Origin: a bacterium
GTDB taxonomy: Bacteria > Patescibacteriota > Minisyncoccia > UBA6257 > 02-FULL-45-10c
Assembly: GCA_030646555.1 (NCBI GenBank)
Contig: JAUSKP010000027.1
Span: 1 to 21,359, forward strand
Reading direction: 5' to 3'
Length of the DNA stretch: 21,359 bases
Both the position numbers and the translations under genes were made by a program. Below, one piece after another: positions 7,683 to 13,483 of the stretch (position 1 is the stretch's first letter; each line of letters begins with the position of its first letter). The notes beneath the pieces were generated by a model. That model had not been told where the DNA came from, did no database searches, and saw only the letters and a program-made list of their open reading frames with translations.

Positions 7683-8363
7683 TTATTTCTCCATTCCATC
7701 TTTCATCTTCTGCAAAAGATGCGCGGCAAAGTCCTTGCCCCCCAAGCCAAAAGCTAATCCGCCAGCCAGAGCCATCATAGCGATTAATCCGGTAATAACC
7801 GTGGTGATTATCGCTACCGCAACACCGAGCTGATTTAAAGCGATTAAAAGTCCGAAAGTTACAATGACCCACCAAGAGGCGGAAGAAAGAAATTTTTCTC
7901 CGCTGAGCTTAGCGCTCATCACTGAAGCCCTAACAACTTTCTTGATTATATTGGCGGCAACTAAAGCAACAACCATCACCAAAACCGCAACCATCAAATT
8001 AGGAAGATATATTAAAATATCTTTAATAAAATTGGACAGCACATAGAACTTCAATATATCGGCGGCCGCGGAAAAGAAAACCAAAATAAAAAACCAATAA
8101 ACAATTTCACCTAATAAATGACCGGAATTCAATTCTAAATTAGCCCTCCTCGTATATTCCTCAAGACCGATCTTTTTTAAAAAATTATCAAGCCTTGTGG
8201 CAGAAACTAATTTTTCAACCAAAGAAGCCAAGCCCGAAGCGACCGCTAAACCAATAATGAAAATAAGCAACGCCCCGATCAGGGAAGGAACAAAAGAAAT
8301 TATCTGGATCCACAGATTTTGAAGCGAACTCATTAAAACATCAGTCCAAGTTTGTATTAACAT
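7683..8363 (-). CDS. MscS/CmpX-type small-conductance channel protein (TM_helix family)
   Basis: Predicted inner-membrane channel protein, probably mechanosensitive or osmotic. Seen: two 'TM_helix' repeats (PF05552 type), FVPSLIGALLIFIIGLAVA and LPNLMVAVLVMVVALVAA, each followed by a basic helix. Two further hydrophobic segments and a C-terminal GGLAFGLGGKDFAAHLL follow, which matches the pore-helix motif of MscS/CmpX proteins. The protein ends soon after the pore helix, so it lacks the large MscS beta domain, as usual in the short family. I chose the ATG at 8363; six more codons are open upstream, but they translate a dispersed repeat. A perfect AAGGAGG lies about 90 bases upstream, separated from the start by that repeat. 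Confidence 0.85.
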   Translation of the reverse strand: MLIQTWTDVLMSSLQNLWIQIISFVPSLIGALLIFIIGLAVASGLASLVEKLVSATRLDNFLKKIGLEEYTRRANLELNSGHLLGEIVYWFFILVFFSAAADILKFYVLSNFIKDILIYLPNLMVAVLVMVVALVAANIIKKVVRASVMSAKLSGEKFLSSASWWVIVTFGLLIALNQLGVAVAIITTVITGLIAMMALAGGLAFGLGGKDFAAHLLQKMKDGMEK

Positions 8364-8370
8364 TTTTACT

Positions 8371-8430
8371 TTGCCCGCCATAGCTTTCTTCGTCCGCCAT
8401 AGCCTTGGCGAAGGAGGAAGCGAAGGAGGG
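8371..8430. repeat. Dispersed repeat inserted inside another copy (nested)
   Basis: The outer copy TTGCCCGCCATAGCTTTC...GCGAAGGAGGG is split by an inner CGTCCGCCATAGCCTTGGCG plus AAGGAGG copy. It lies in the leader of the MscS-like gene. Confidence 0.7.
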
Positions 8431-8468
8431 TGATTATTTTTTTATTTAATTCGACCTCCTTATTATAA

Positions 8469-8500
8469 CAAAAAAGACGGGAGCGGTCCCGTCTTTATTT
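8469..8500. terminator. Terminator between the tRNA-Ala locus and the MscS-like gene
   Basis: AAAGACGGG and CCCGTCTTT pair around a 6-base loop. On the minus strand the hairpin is followed by six T. It would end the tRNA-Ala transcript. A TATAAT directly after it may start the MscS-like mRNA. Confidence 0.8.
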
Positions 8501-8615
8501 AATAGAATTGTGGACCTGGGGAGAATCGCCCGGCACCAGAGCCGAGCTCGGTGCTGGATTAGTCCCGCACTCAACTGCGTTGTAGTGCGGGAAACCCCTA
8601 ACCCAACGCAATGCG

Positions 8616-8760
8616 CCCCGCACTAAATTTTCGCCAAATTGTGGACCTAACCGGAATCGGACCGGTGTCCCGGCAATGCGAATGCCGTGTTCTACCACTG
8701 AACCATAGGCCCGATGATTTTATTTCTACATCAGAACTATGGCGAAAATTTAGTGCGGGG
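8616..8760. repeat. Perfect 21-bp inverted repeat around the inner tRNA-Ala
   Basis: Arms 8616-8636 and 8740-8760 (CCCCGCAC...TTCGCCA and its exact complement) enclose the intact tRNA. Further GTGCGGG/CCCGCAC blocks lie outside (about 8562-8590 and 8775-8788), so the whole locus can fold as a large hairpin. A GTAGCGCGCA block here also occurs in the 23S helix 63 insert. Confidence 0.85.
8642..8712 (-). tRNA. tRNA-Ala (anticodon CGC)
   Basis: Cloverleaf: acceptor GGGCCTA/TAGGTCC with the G3-U70 pair that identifies alanine tRNAs; D-arm GTTC/GAAC with loop AGTGGTA; anticodon stem CGGCA/TGCCG with loop TTCGCAT; T-stem ACCGG/CCGGT. CCA is not encoded. Odd: the T-loop is TCCGATT, so position 55 is C instead of the nearly invariant U that TruB converts to pseudouridine. 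The gene lies in the loop of a 21-bp inverted repeat and between the halves of a second tRNA-Ala. Confidence 0.93.
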
Positions 8761-8914
8761 TAAAAATGCGCGCTACGTCCCGCACTCAGCTTCTTGCCCA
8801 GTACCGAATTTATTCTGGTGCTGTAGTGCTGGGATAATACCCCCGCCTGCCGGCAGGCAGGACTTTACTACAGGCCCAATCACTTCATATATAATATGAA
8901 AAAATACCATAAAA

Positions 8915-8948
8915 CAAAAGCCCCCACTCTTTAAAATAGGGGCTTTTG
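8915..8948 (-). terminator. Terminator of the 342-aa gene
   Basis: CAAAAGCCCC and GGGGCTTTTG pair around a 14-base loop, followed on the minus strand by TTTTGTTTTA. It begins 8 bases past the stop of the 8956-9984 gene. Confidence 0.7.
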
Positions 8949-8955
8949 ACCAAAA

Positions 8956-9984
8956 TTATTTTATATAAGAAGTAAATTCAAAATAAAGAAGGGGTATCCA
9001 GCCGATCTGTAAAATAATAAAACCTATAATCTCAATTCTTTCCAAAAGTTTTGTTCTGGACATACCGAGATTTTCACTGGCAATGGAATATATATCTTCA
9101 AGTGAATCCAATTTTTCTTTGATAGTATTGTGCCAATCATCAAATTTGAATTTTTTTGAAAGAAGGCTGTAAACCCTTGCAGAATACCAATCTCCAATGA
9201 GCTTGATGTCTCTGTCTAGAGCTTCAAATTGAGCAATGGATTGGGTGCGGATATGAATCACCTCTTTAAATGCCTGAGTCATCTCTCTGGTTTTGAGCCT
9301 TGACCACCAACTCTTTTTTTCCTCCGGCTGAATAAGCTTATAAACCTTTTTGAGTCTCCCATCAAGATCCTCGTCCATGGCGCGATAACGAAGCAACTGA
9401 AAATTAGCTAATTGCAGAAGATCAATTGATTCTTCAAAGTCGCCATTTGGATCAAACAAAACCGCGCCATCCCAATCCAAAATTATCAGATCATCCTTAA
9501 CGTATTTGAATTGAAAGGAAAGCGTATATTCAATTTCTTTTTCATCTAATTCCAGTTTTTCAGACTTTAAAAGCGAGGCTATTTGGGCTGGATGCTTTTT
9601 CAAAAATAATTCCGGGTCGCCCGTGTATCCCGAAACTTGGTACACCGTAAATTCCTCGCTAGTTTCCATCTTGGCTCCATTTTTCTTTCCATATTCAAAA
9701 CAAGCATCTAAAAGTTTATCTTTCAAATCTAATACTTCTTCAGAAAATATATCCTCAATATCAATACTGCCCTCTATCATCAAGGCATCGGAATAATAAC
9801 TTTTTAATATCAATTCAACTTCGTGATTTTCCACCTTCACTTTTTCTTTGCCAATAACGATCTGCGGCGGCATGGACTTCGCAAGATAATGCGGACTGCT
9901 TTTAATGGCGGTTGGCGCCGGCAGTTCTTTTCCCTTTTTTACCTTGCTTATTTCGGCAACGATGAATGATGTGATCTTGTGCAT
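8956..9984 (-). CDS. Membrane-anchored protein resembling the DUF155/RMD1 family
   Basis: A 342-aa protein. The central part, LDWDGAVLFDPNGDFEES (about 170-187), is followed by a helical LLQLANFQLLRYRAMDEDLD segment. A coiled-coil-like region comes next, then a single hydrophobic helix near the C-terminus (IIGFIILQIGWIPLLYFEF, about 319-337). This order resembles the DUF155 (RMD1/YagE) family, in which a soluble domain precedes helices with an L.L.YR..D..LD pattern and a C-terminal membrane helix; the molecular role in bacteria is not known. Assignment is by pattern memory only. The gene ends in its own terminator and follows the DUF167 gene after 12 bases. Confidence 0.55.
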   Translation of the reverse strand: MHKITSFIVAEISKVKKGKELPAPTAIKSSPHYLAKSMPPQIVIGKEKVKVENHEVELILKSYYSDALMIEGSIDIEDIFSEEVLDLKDKLLDACFEYGKKNGAKMETSEEFTVYQVSGYTGDPELFLKKHPAQIASLLKSEKLELDEKEIEYTLSFQFKYVKDDLIILDWDGAVLFDPNGDFEESIDLLQLANFQLLRYRAMDEDLDGRLKKVYKLIQPEEKKSWWSRLKTREMTQAFKEVIHIRTQSIAQFEALDRDIKLIGDWYSARVYSLLSKKFKFDDWHNTIKEKLDSLEDIYSIASENLGMSRTKLLERIEIIGFIILQIGWIPLLYFEFTSYIK

Positions 9985-9996
9985 ATCGTGATTATT

Positions 9997-10215
9997 CTAA
10001 TTAATTTCTACGACTTTATTTGAAGATGTTGCTCCGCCTAATATTTTTATTCTCCAACTGGCTATATTTAAATTTTCAGCTAAAGCTTTTATTACCGCCT
10101 CATTTGCTTTTCCTTCTATCGGCGCTTCTTTTACTTTTACAATAAAATTGCTTTCATCTAGCTTTTCAACGCCCGGTTTATTGGACCTTGTTTTAACTTT
10201 TATAAAAAGCCTCAT
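9997..10215 (-). CDS. DUF167 (YggU) family protein
   Basis: A small single-domain protein of 72 aa from the chosen start MRLFIKVKTRSNKPGV. It shows the family hallmarks: basic VK.RS.KPGVEKL, VKVKEAPIEGKANEAVIKALAENL and IKILGGATSSNKVVEI. These match the YggU pattern (PP..GKAN..L...LA..L and I..G..SR.K). The biochemical function is unknown. The start at 10215 is preferred over the Met nine codons upstream, since those codons translate a GC-rich inverted repeat. A TATATAAG lies a few bases before this ATG and there is no Shine-Dalgarno, so the mRNA may be leaderless. Confidence 0.85.
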   Translation of the reverse strand: MRLFIKVKTRSNKPGVEKLDESNFIVKVKEAPIEGKANEAVIKALAENLNIASWRIKILGGATSSNKVVEIN

Positions 10216-10233
10216 AGTACTTATATAGTGTAA

Positions 10234-10319
10234 ACCCCGCACCTTTTGGCGCGAATTACTACAATTATTAATGTTTGCTAATTATTGCTATAAACCATAC
10301 ACACCAAAAGGTGCGGGGT
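10234..10319. repeat. 16-bp perfect inverted repeat upstream of the DUF167 gene
   Basis: Arms ACCCCGCACCTTTTGG and its complement, 54 bases apart. The ACCCCGCAC end matches the arms around tRNA-Ala. It overlaps the DUF167 promoter region. Confidence 0.75.
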
Positions 10320-10381
10320 AAAAATCTTTATAAGCGGCATAAGATTTCAAATTTACGCCGCCTCTTAAAAATATTTACAAA

Positions 10382-10594
10382 TTACTTCCTTGCAAACTTC
10401 ATCATCGCGACCGCTACATAAACAGCGGCGGCGCCTACTAACATATAAACCAACTGAACTAAGGTAGGCCACATTCCCAATGACAGCTGAACCAGGTCAT
10501 AACTTGCGTTAATACCGATCAACCCCCAATTCAAACCACCGATAATCACTAAAACTAAAGCGATTTTATCTAAAATATTTAATTCTTTAATCAT
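10382..10594 (-). CDS. DUF378 family small membrane protein
   Basis: A 70-aa protein with two transmembrane helices, ALVLVIIGGLNWGLIGI and LVQLVYMLVGAAAVYVAVAM. The IGGLNWGLIG and VYMLVGAAAVY blocks are the family signature. The function is unknown; members are inner-membrane proteins. The gene has its own short leader with a purine-rich GGAAGGAGAGG about 20 bases before the ATG. A TATACT also lies nearer the start. Confidence 0.88.
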   Translation of the reverse strand: MIKELNILDKIALVLVIIGGLNWGLIGINASYDLVQLSLGMWPTLVQLVYMLVGAAAVYVAVAMMKFARK

Positions 10595-10721
10595 TAAATT
10601 AAGTATAAAATTACCTCTCCTTCCTTATATCGACCTATTAATAAGGGTACTTTAAAAGTCTATCACATTGGGGCGACGTTAAAAAACCCTAAAAAATAGT
10701 CAACCAAATAGCGAAAAAATA

Positions 10722-11387
10722 TTAAACTTTAATACCTTTTAAGAACTCCGGTAAATTTTCCGCTAAAACCGCGTCTTCCTTTTTAAAATCACCAACTCTT
10801 GTTCTTTCCAGGAATGAAAGATACCCGCCAACGCCCAATTTTTTGCCGATATCTCTGGCTAGCGAACGGATATAAACTCCCGGACCTGTCAGAACTTTTA
10901 TTTTCAGCTTCGGCCACGCATATTCCAAAAGCTCAATATTTTTTATTTCCACTTCGCGAGGTTCCATTTTTATCTCCTGCCCTTGCCGGGCGTATTTATA
11001 TGCTTCCTTTCCGGAAATTTTTATAGCGCTGTAGATCGGGGGTGTTTGTTTTATATTTCCGATAAATTCAGGGAATGTTTTCGTAATTTCTTCCTGAATT
11101 GGCTGTTTAGAAAAATTAATGGCTGTTTTTTCTCCTTCAGCATCGTCGGTAGAGCTTTCAAAACCCAAAGTTATTTCCGCAACATATTCTTTTTCCTTTT
11201 TTACTACTTCACTGATCGTTTTAGTCGCCTCTCTACCGACGGCGATCACCAAAACTCCCTGCGCTAAAGGATCAAGTGTGCCGGCATGGCCAACTTTTAC
11301 GTCTCGTCCGACAATGGACCGCACTTTTTGCACGGCATCGTTGGAAGTGATCCCCTTGGGTTTATAAAATGCAAAAATGTTGTCCAT
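10722..11387 (-). CDS. truB: tRNA pseudouridine(55) synthase TruB
   Basis: Converts U55 in the T-loop of tRNAs to pseudouridine. A 221-aa protein with the family motifs in order: FAFYKPKGITSND, GHAGTLDPLAQGVL with catalytic Asp39, KEYVAEITLGFESSTDDAEG, TPPIYSAIKISGKEAYKYAR, and VLTGPGVYIRSLARDIGKKLG. A large C-terminal PUA domain is absent, as in short TruB forms. It starts 4 bases after the queA stop, so both are probably co-transcribed as a tRNA-modification pair. No Shine-Dalgarno is seen. The intact tRNA-Ala in this window lacks the U55 substrate base. Confidence 0.95.
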   Translation of the reverse strand: MDNIFAFYKPKGITSNDAVQKVRSIVGRDVKVGHAGTLDPLAQGVLVIAVGREATKTISEVVKKEKEYVAEITLGFESSTDDAEGEKTAINFSKQPIQEEITKTFPEFIGNIKQTPPIYSAIKISGKEAYKYARQGQEIKMEPREVEIKNIELLEYAWPKLKIKVLTGPGVYIRSLARDIGKKLGVGGYLSFLERTRVGDFKKEDAVLAENLPEFLKGIKV

Positions 11388-11391
11388 TAGA

Positions 11392-12462
11392 CTATAAGAT
11401 TAACATTCCGTCTCCAAAAGAGAAAAATCTGAATTTTTTATTAATGGCTTTTTGATAAAGATTTAAAATGTTTTTTCGCCCCGCAAAAGCTGAAACCAGC
11501 ATTAATAAACTGGACTTCGGAACGTGAAAATTCGTGATAAGCCCGTCAACAAATTTAAATTTGTGTCCTTCTTTTATAAATATATCCGTCCCACCCTTTA
11601 ATTTGCTTATATTCCCGTTCTTATCCGAAGCCGACTCTAGTGTCCGCACAACCGTAGTGCCCACGGCAATGATCGGGAGCCTTTCTTTTTTGGCTTTATT
11701 TAAAATATTCGCTGATCGCTTGCTGATCTTGTAATATTCGGAATGGAGCCTGGATCTTTTGAACAGTTCTTCGGTAAGCGGAGAAAATGTCCCGAGATTC
11801 ACGTGAAGCGTAGTAAAAACAACTTTTATACCTGACTTTTTAAGCTTTAATAAAAGCCCCTTAGTAAAATGAAGTGAGGCTGTCGGCGCGGCAACGGATC
11901 CTTTATGATTGGCAAAAATAGTTTGATATTCCTTTCTCAATTCTTTTTCTGAGAGAGGAGAATTTTTAATATACGGCGGGATCGGAGTGAGTCCATATCT
12001 TTCCAAAACCTCAAAAGTTTTATTTACCGAAAAAGACGGCTTTAAAAAATAGTGTCCGTCAACTTTTTCCTTAACAATAAAAAATATTTTGGCGTTAGTA
12101 TGAATACTAACCCTAGAGCCGATATTCAAATTCCTGTCAGATAAAAATTCAAGCAAATTTCCTGCCTCGCCCGCCGAAGCTTTAGCGAAGGGGGGTCTGC
12201 CAATATATAAAATTCTCGCCAAGCCGCCGGTTTCTTTTTTAACCACTAATCTAGCCGGCAAAACCTTTGTATCGTTTAAAACCAAAACTGCCTCAGGCGG
12301 CAAATATTTACCTAAATTTACAAATTTATCAAAAAATACTTCTTTAGTTTTTCTTTTGAAAACCAAAAGTTTGGCGCTATCCCGCGGGATAGCGGGCTTC
12401 TTAGCAATCAATTCTGAAGGCAAAGAATAATCGTAAAGTTTTAAAAACTTATCAAAATCCAT
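11392..12462 (-). CDS. queA: S-adenosylmethionine:tRNA ribosyltransferase-isomerase QueA, with an in-frame repeat insertion
   Basis: Transfers and isomerises the ribosyl moiety of AdoMet onto preQ1 in tRNA during queuosine synthesis. A 356-aa protein of normal length. Motifs: LPSELIAKKPAIPRDSAKLL at the N-terminus, VLNDTKVLPARL, KGSVAAPTASLHFT, TLHVNLGTFSPL, FVDGLITNFHVPKSSLLML and RFFSFGDGMLIL at the C-terminus. Residues about 89-101 (RPPFAKASAGEAG) have no counterpart in the family and are the translation of a dispersed palindrome, tolerated in a loop before NLLEFL. TTGAGA-N18-TATATT lies just upstream and no Shine-Dalgarno is seen, so the message may be near-leaderless. Confidence 0.95.
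   Translation of the reverse strand: MDFDKFLKLYDYSLPSELIAKKPAIPRDSAKLLVFKRKTKEVFFDKFVNLGKYLPPEAVLVLNDTKVLPARLVVKKETGGLARILYIGRPPFAKASAGEAGNLLEFLSDRNLNIGSRVSIHTNAKIFFIVKEKVDGHYFLKPSFSVNKTFEVLERYGLTPIPPYIKNSPLSEKELRKEYQTIFANHKGSVAAPTASLHFTKGLLLKLKKSGIKVVFTTLHVNLGTFSPLTEELFKRSRLHSEYYKISKRSANILNKAKKERLPIIAVGTTVVRTLESASDKNGNISKLKGGTDIFIKEGHKFKFVDGLITNFHVPKSSLLMLVSAFAGRKNILNLYQKAINKKFRFFSFGDGMLIL
12160..12198. repeat. Dispersed palindromic repeat inside queA
   Basis: CTCGCCCGCCGAAGCTTTAG plus CGAAGGGGGG matches the intergenic copies. Its length preserves the frame and encodes RPPFAKASAGEAG. The behaviour is like Rickettsia palindromic elements. Confidence 0.8.
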
Positions 12463-12514
12463 ATTTTTTATAAATATACTGTAATCTTTTTATTTTTCTC
12501 AAAACACCTCGCTC

Positions 12515-12651
12515 TTTCTATATACTAAATTGCCGTGGAGAAGATTCGGAGTTCTGATGGGCTTGGCTCTGCCATCAGAACGAGACTCAGGCGCATCCGC
12601 TCGCAGGAAGCGGATGACGCCGATTCTCGTAGGCAATTTAGTATATAGAAA
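12515..12651. repeat. 137-bp multibranched palindromic element between dut and queA
   Basis: Outer arms 12515-12534 and 12632-12651 are perfect 20-bp complements (TTTCTATATACTAAATTGCC and its inverse). Inside are two hairpins: GTTCTGATGG/CCATCAGAAC (12551-12581) and GGCGCATCCGCT/AGCGGATG(A)CGCC (12590-12621). Nearly all bases pair in a three-way form on either strand. No T-run, ORF or direct target duplication is apparent. It could be a MITE-like element or a structured RNA domain in the dut-queA transcript. Confidence 0.8.
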
Positions 12652-12697
12652 AATATATAAAATTATGCTGTTTCCAAAAAAATAATTATTTAGAGCA

Positions 12698-13132
12698 CTA
12701 TTTTTTCAATCCAGTTGATCCGAATCCGCCATCTCCCCTGGTCGTTTCGCTTAATTCTTCAACTTCTTCAATTTCCGCCTCCTCAACCCTGGCAATAACA
12801 GCCTGAGCTATCTTTTCTTCTTTTTTAATCTGATAATCATTTTTTGAAGAATTAAAAAGAATAACTTTCACCTCGCCCCTATATCCACAATCAATCGTAC
12901 CGGGAGTATTTAAAACAGTTACCCCAAAATTCACAGCCAAACCGGACTTTGGCCTTATCTGTAATTCAAATCCCATAGGAATTTCAAATTTTAAGCCCGT
13001 TCCGATCAATTTTCTTTCTCCAGCTAATAAAACAACATCTTCTACCGAGTATAAATCCATCCCTACATCACCTTTGTGCACATAATGCGGAATCACTGCG
13101 TTATTATTTATTTTTTGTATTTTTATTTTCAT
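12698..13132 (-). CDS. dut: dUTP diphosphatase
   Basis: Hydrolyses dUTP to dUMP and pyrophosphate, keeping uracil out of DNA and supplying dUMP. A 144-aa trimeric-type dUTPase with all five motifs: GDVGMDLYS (21-29), RPKSGLA (60-66), TPGTIDCGYRGEVKV with catalytic Asp81 and Tyr84, KKEEKIAQAV (103-112), and TRGDGGFGSTG (131-141), the flexible phosphate-covering tail. It starts 9 bases after the stop of the upstream gene, as part of the run from the methyltransferase at 15905. No Shine-Dalgarno is seen. Confidence 0.96.
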   Translation of the reverse strand: MKIKIQKINNNAVIPHYVHKGDVGMDLYSVEDVVLLAGERKLIGTGLKFEIPMGFELQIRPKSGLAVNFGVTVLNTPGTIDCGYRGEVKVILFNSSKNDYQIKKEEKIAQAVIARVEEAEIEEVEELSETTRGDGGFGSTGLKK

Positions 13133-13141
13133 ATATTTTTT

Positions 13142-13483
13142 TTATTTTATCCCGCTGCCCGGTTTTACCTCTTTATCCGGCACGAGCACGGCAATTCCAT
13201 TTTCATCACTTGCCGCCAGTATCATTCCATTGCTTTCAAGACCCATCAATTGCCTTGGCTCTAAATTTGCAACGATCACGATCTGCTTGCCAACTAAAAC
13301 TTCAGGCTCGTAAGACTTTCCTATTCCAGCTATCACTTGCCTTTTTACCAAAGTCCCCGCTTCGTCTTTATCTCCTGCGTCTAAAATAAGTTTTAATAAT
13401 TTTTCAGACCCCTCAATACGGCTCGCCTCCAAAACTTTGGCGGTTTTTAATTCAGTTTTTGAAAACTCATCATAATTGATCAT
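13142..13483 (-). CDS. Stand-alone tRNA-binding OB-fold protein (MetG C-terminal/beta type)
   Basis: A 113-aa protein equal to the C-terminal tRNA-binding domain of methionyl-tRNA synthetase (MetG beta, Trbp111, CsaA group). Seen: YDEFSKTELKTAKVLEASRI, the strand region KRQVIAGIGKSYEP, and VANLEPRQLMGLESNGMIL (about 71-89), the strongest family motif. No catalytic HIGH/KMSKS region is encoded nearby, so it probably acts in trans, binding tRNA as a dimer and possibly assisting a separate MetRS. It overlaps the stop of the upstream glycosyltransferase by 4 bases (ATGA), implying translational coupling. Confidence 0.88.
   Translation of the reverse strand: MINYDEFSKTELKTAKVLEASRIEGSEKLLKLILDAGDKDEAGTLVKRQVIAGIGKSYEPEVLVGKQIVIVANLEPRQLMGLESNGMILAASDENGIAVLVPDKEVKPGSGIK

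Larger units (their letters stand above)
8511..8877 (-). pseudogene. Second tRNA-Ala split by palindromic insertions and enclosing an intact tRNA-Ala
   Basis: The 5' part at 8877-8834 reads GGGCCTG TA GTAA AGT, then a 20-base palindrome (8842-8861), then GGTA TTAT C. Removing the palindrome restores an AGTGGTA D-loop identical to that of the inner tRNA and a 4-bp D-stem. The 3' part at 8528-8511 reads CGATT CTCCC CAGGTCC A. GGGCCTG and CAGGTCC pair perfectly, including the alanine identity pair G3-U70. They differ from the inner tRNA by a compensated A7-U66 to G7-C66 change. The anticodon arm and 5' T-arm are not recognisable: hairpins such as GGCACC...GGTGCTGG (8531-8556) and CCCAG...CTGGG (8803-8833) lie there. 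A promoter-like TATTATATAT lies just before the 5' end. Probably a pseudogene; an excisable insertion cannot be excluded. Confidence 0.7.

Noticed and set aside
8495..8698. 67-codon minus-strand frame over the tRNA-Ala locus
   Set aside because: It overlaps the tRNA and its flanking palindromes and is chance.
12370..12396. Palindrome CTATCCCGCGGGATAG in queA as a second repeat insertion
   Set aside because: It encodes the family-conserved PAIPRDSAKLL segment, so no residues have been added.
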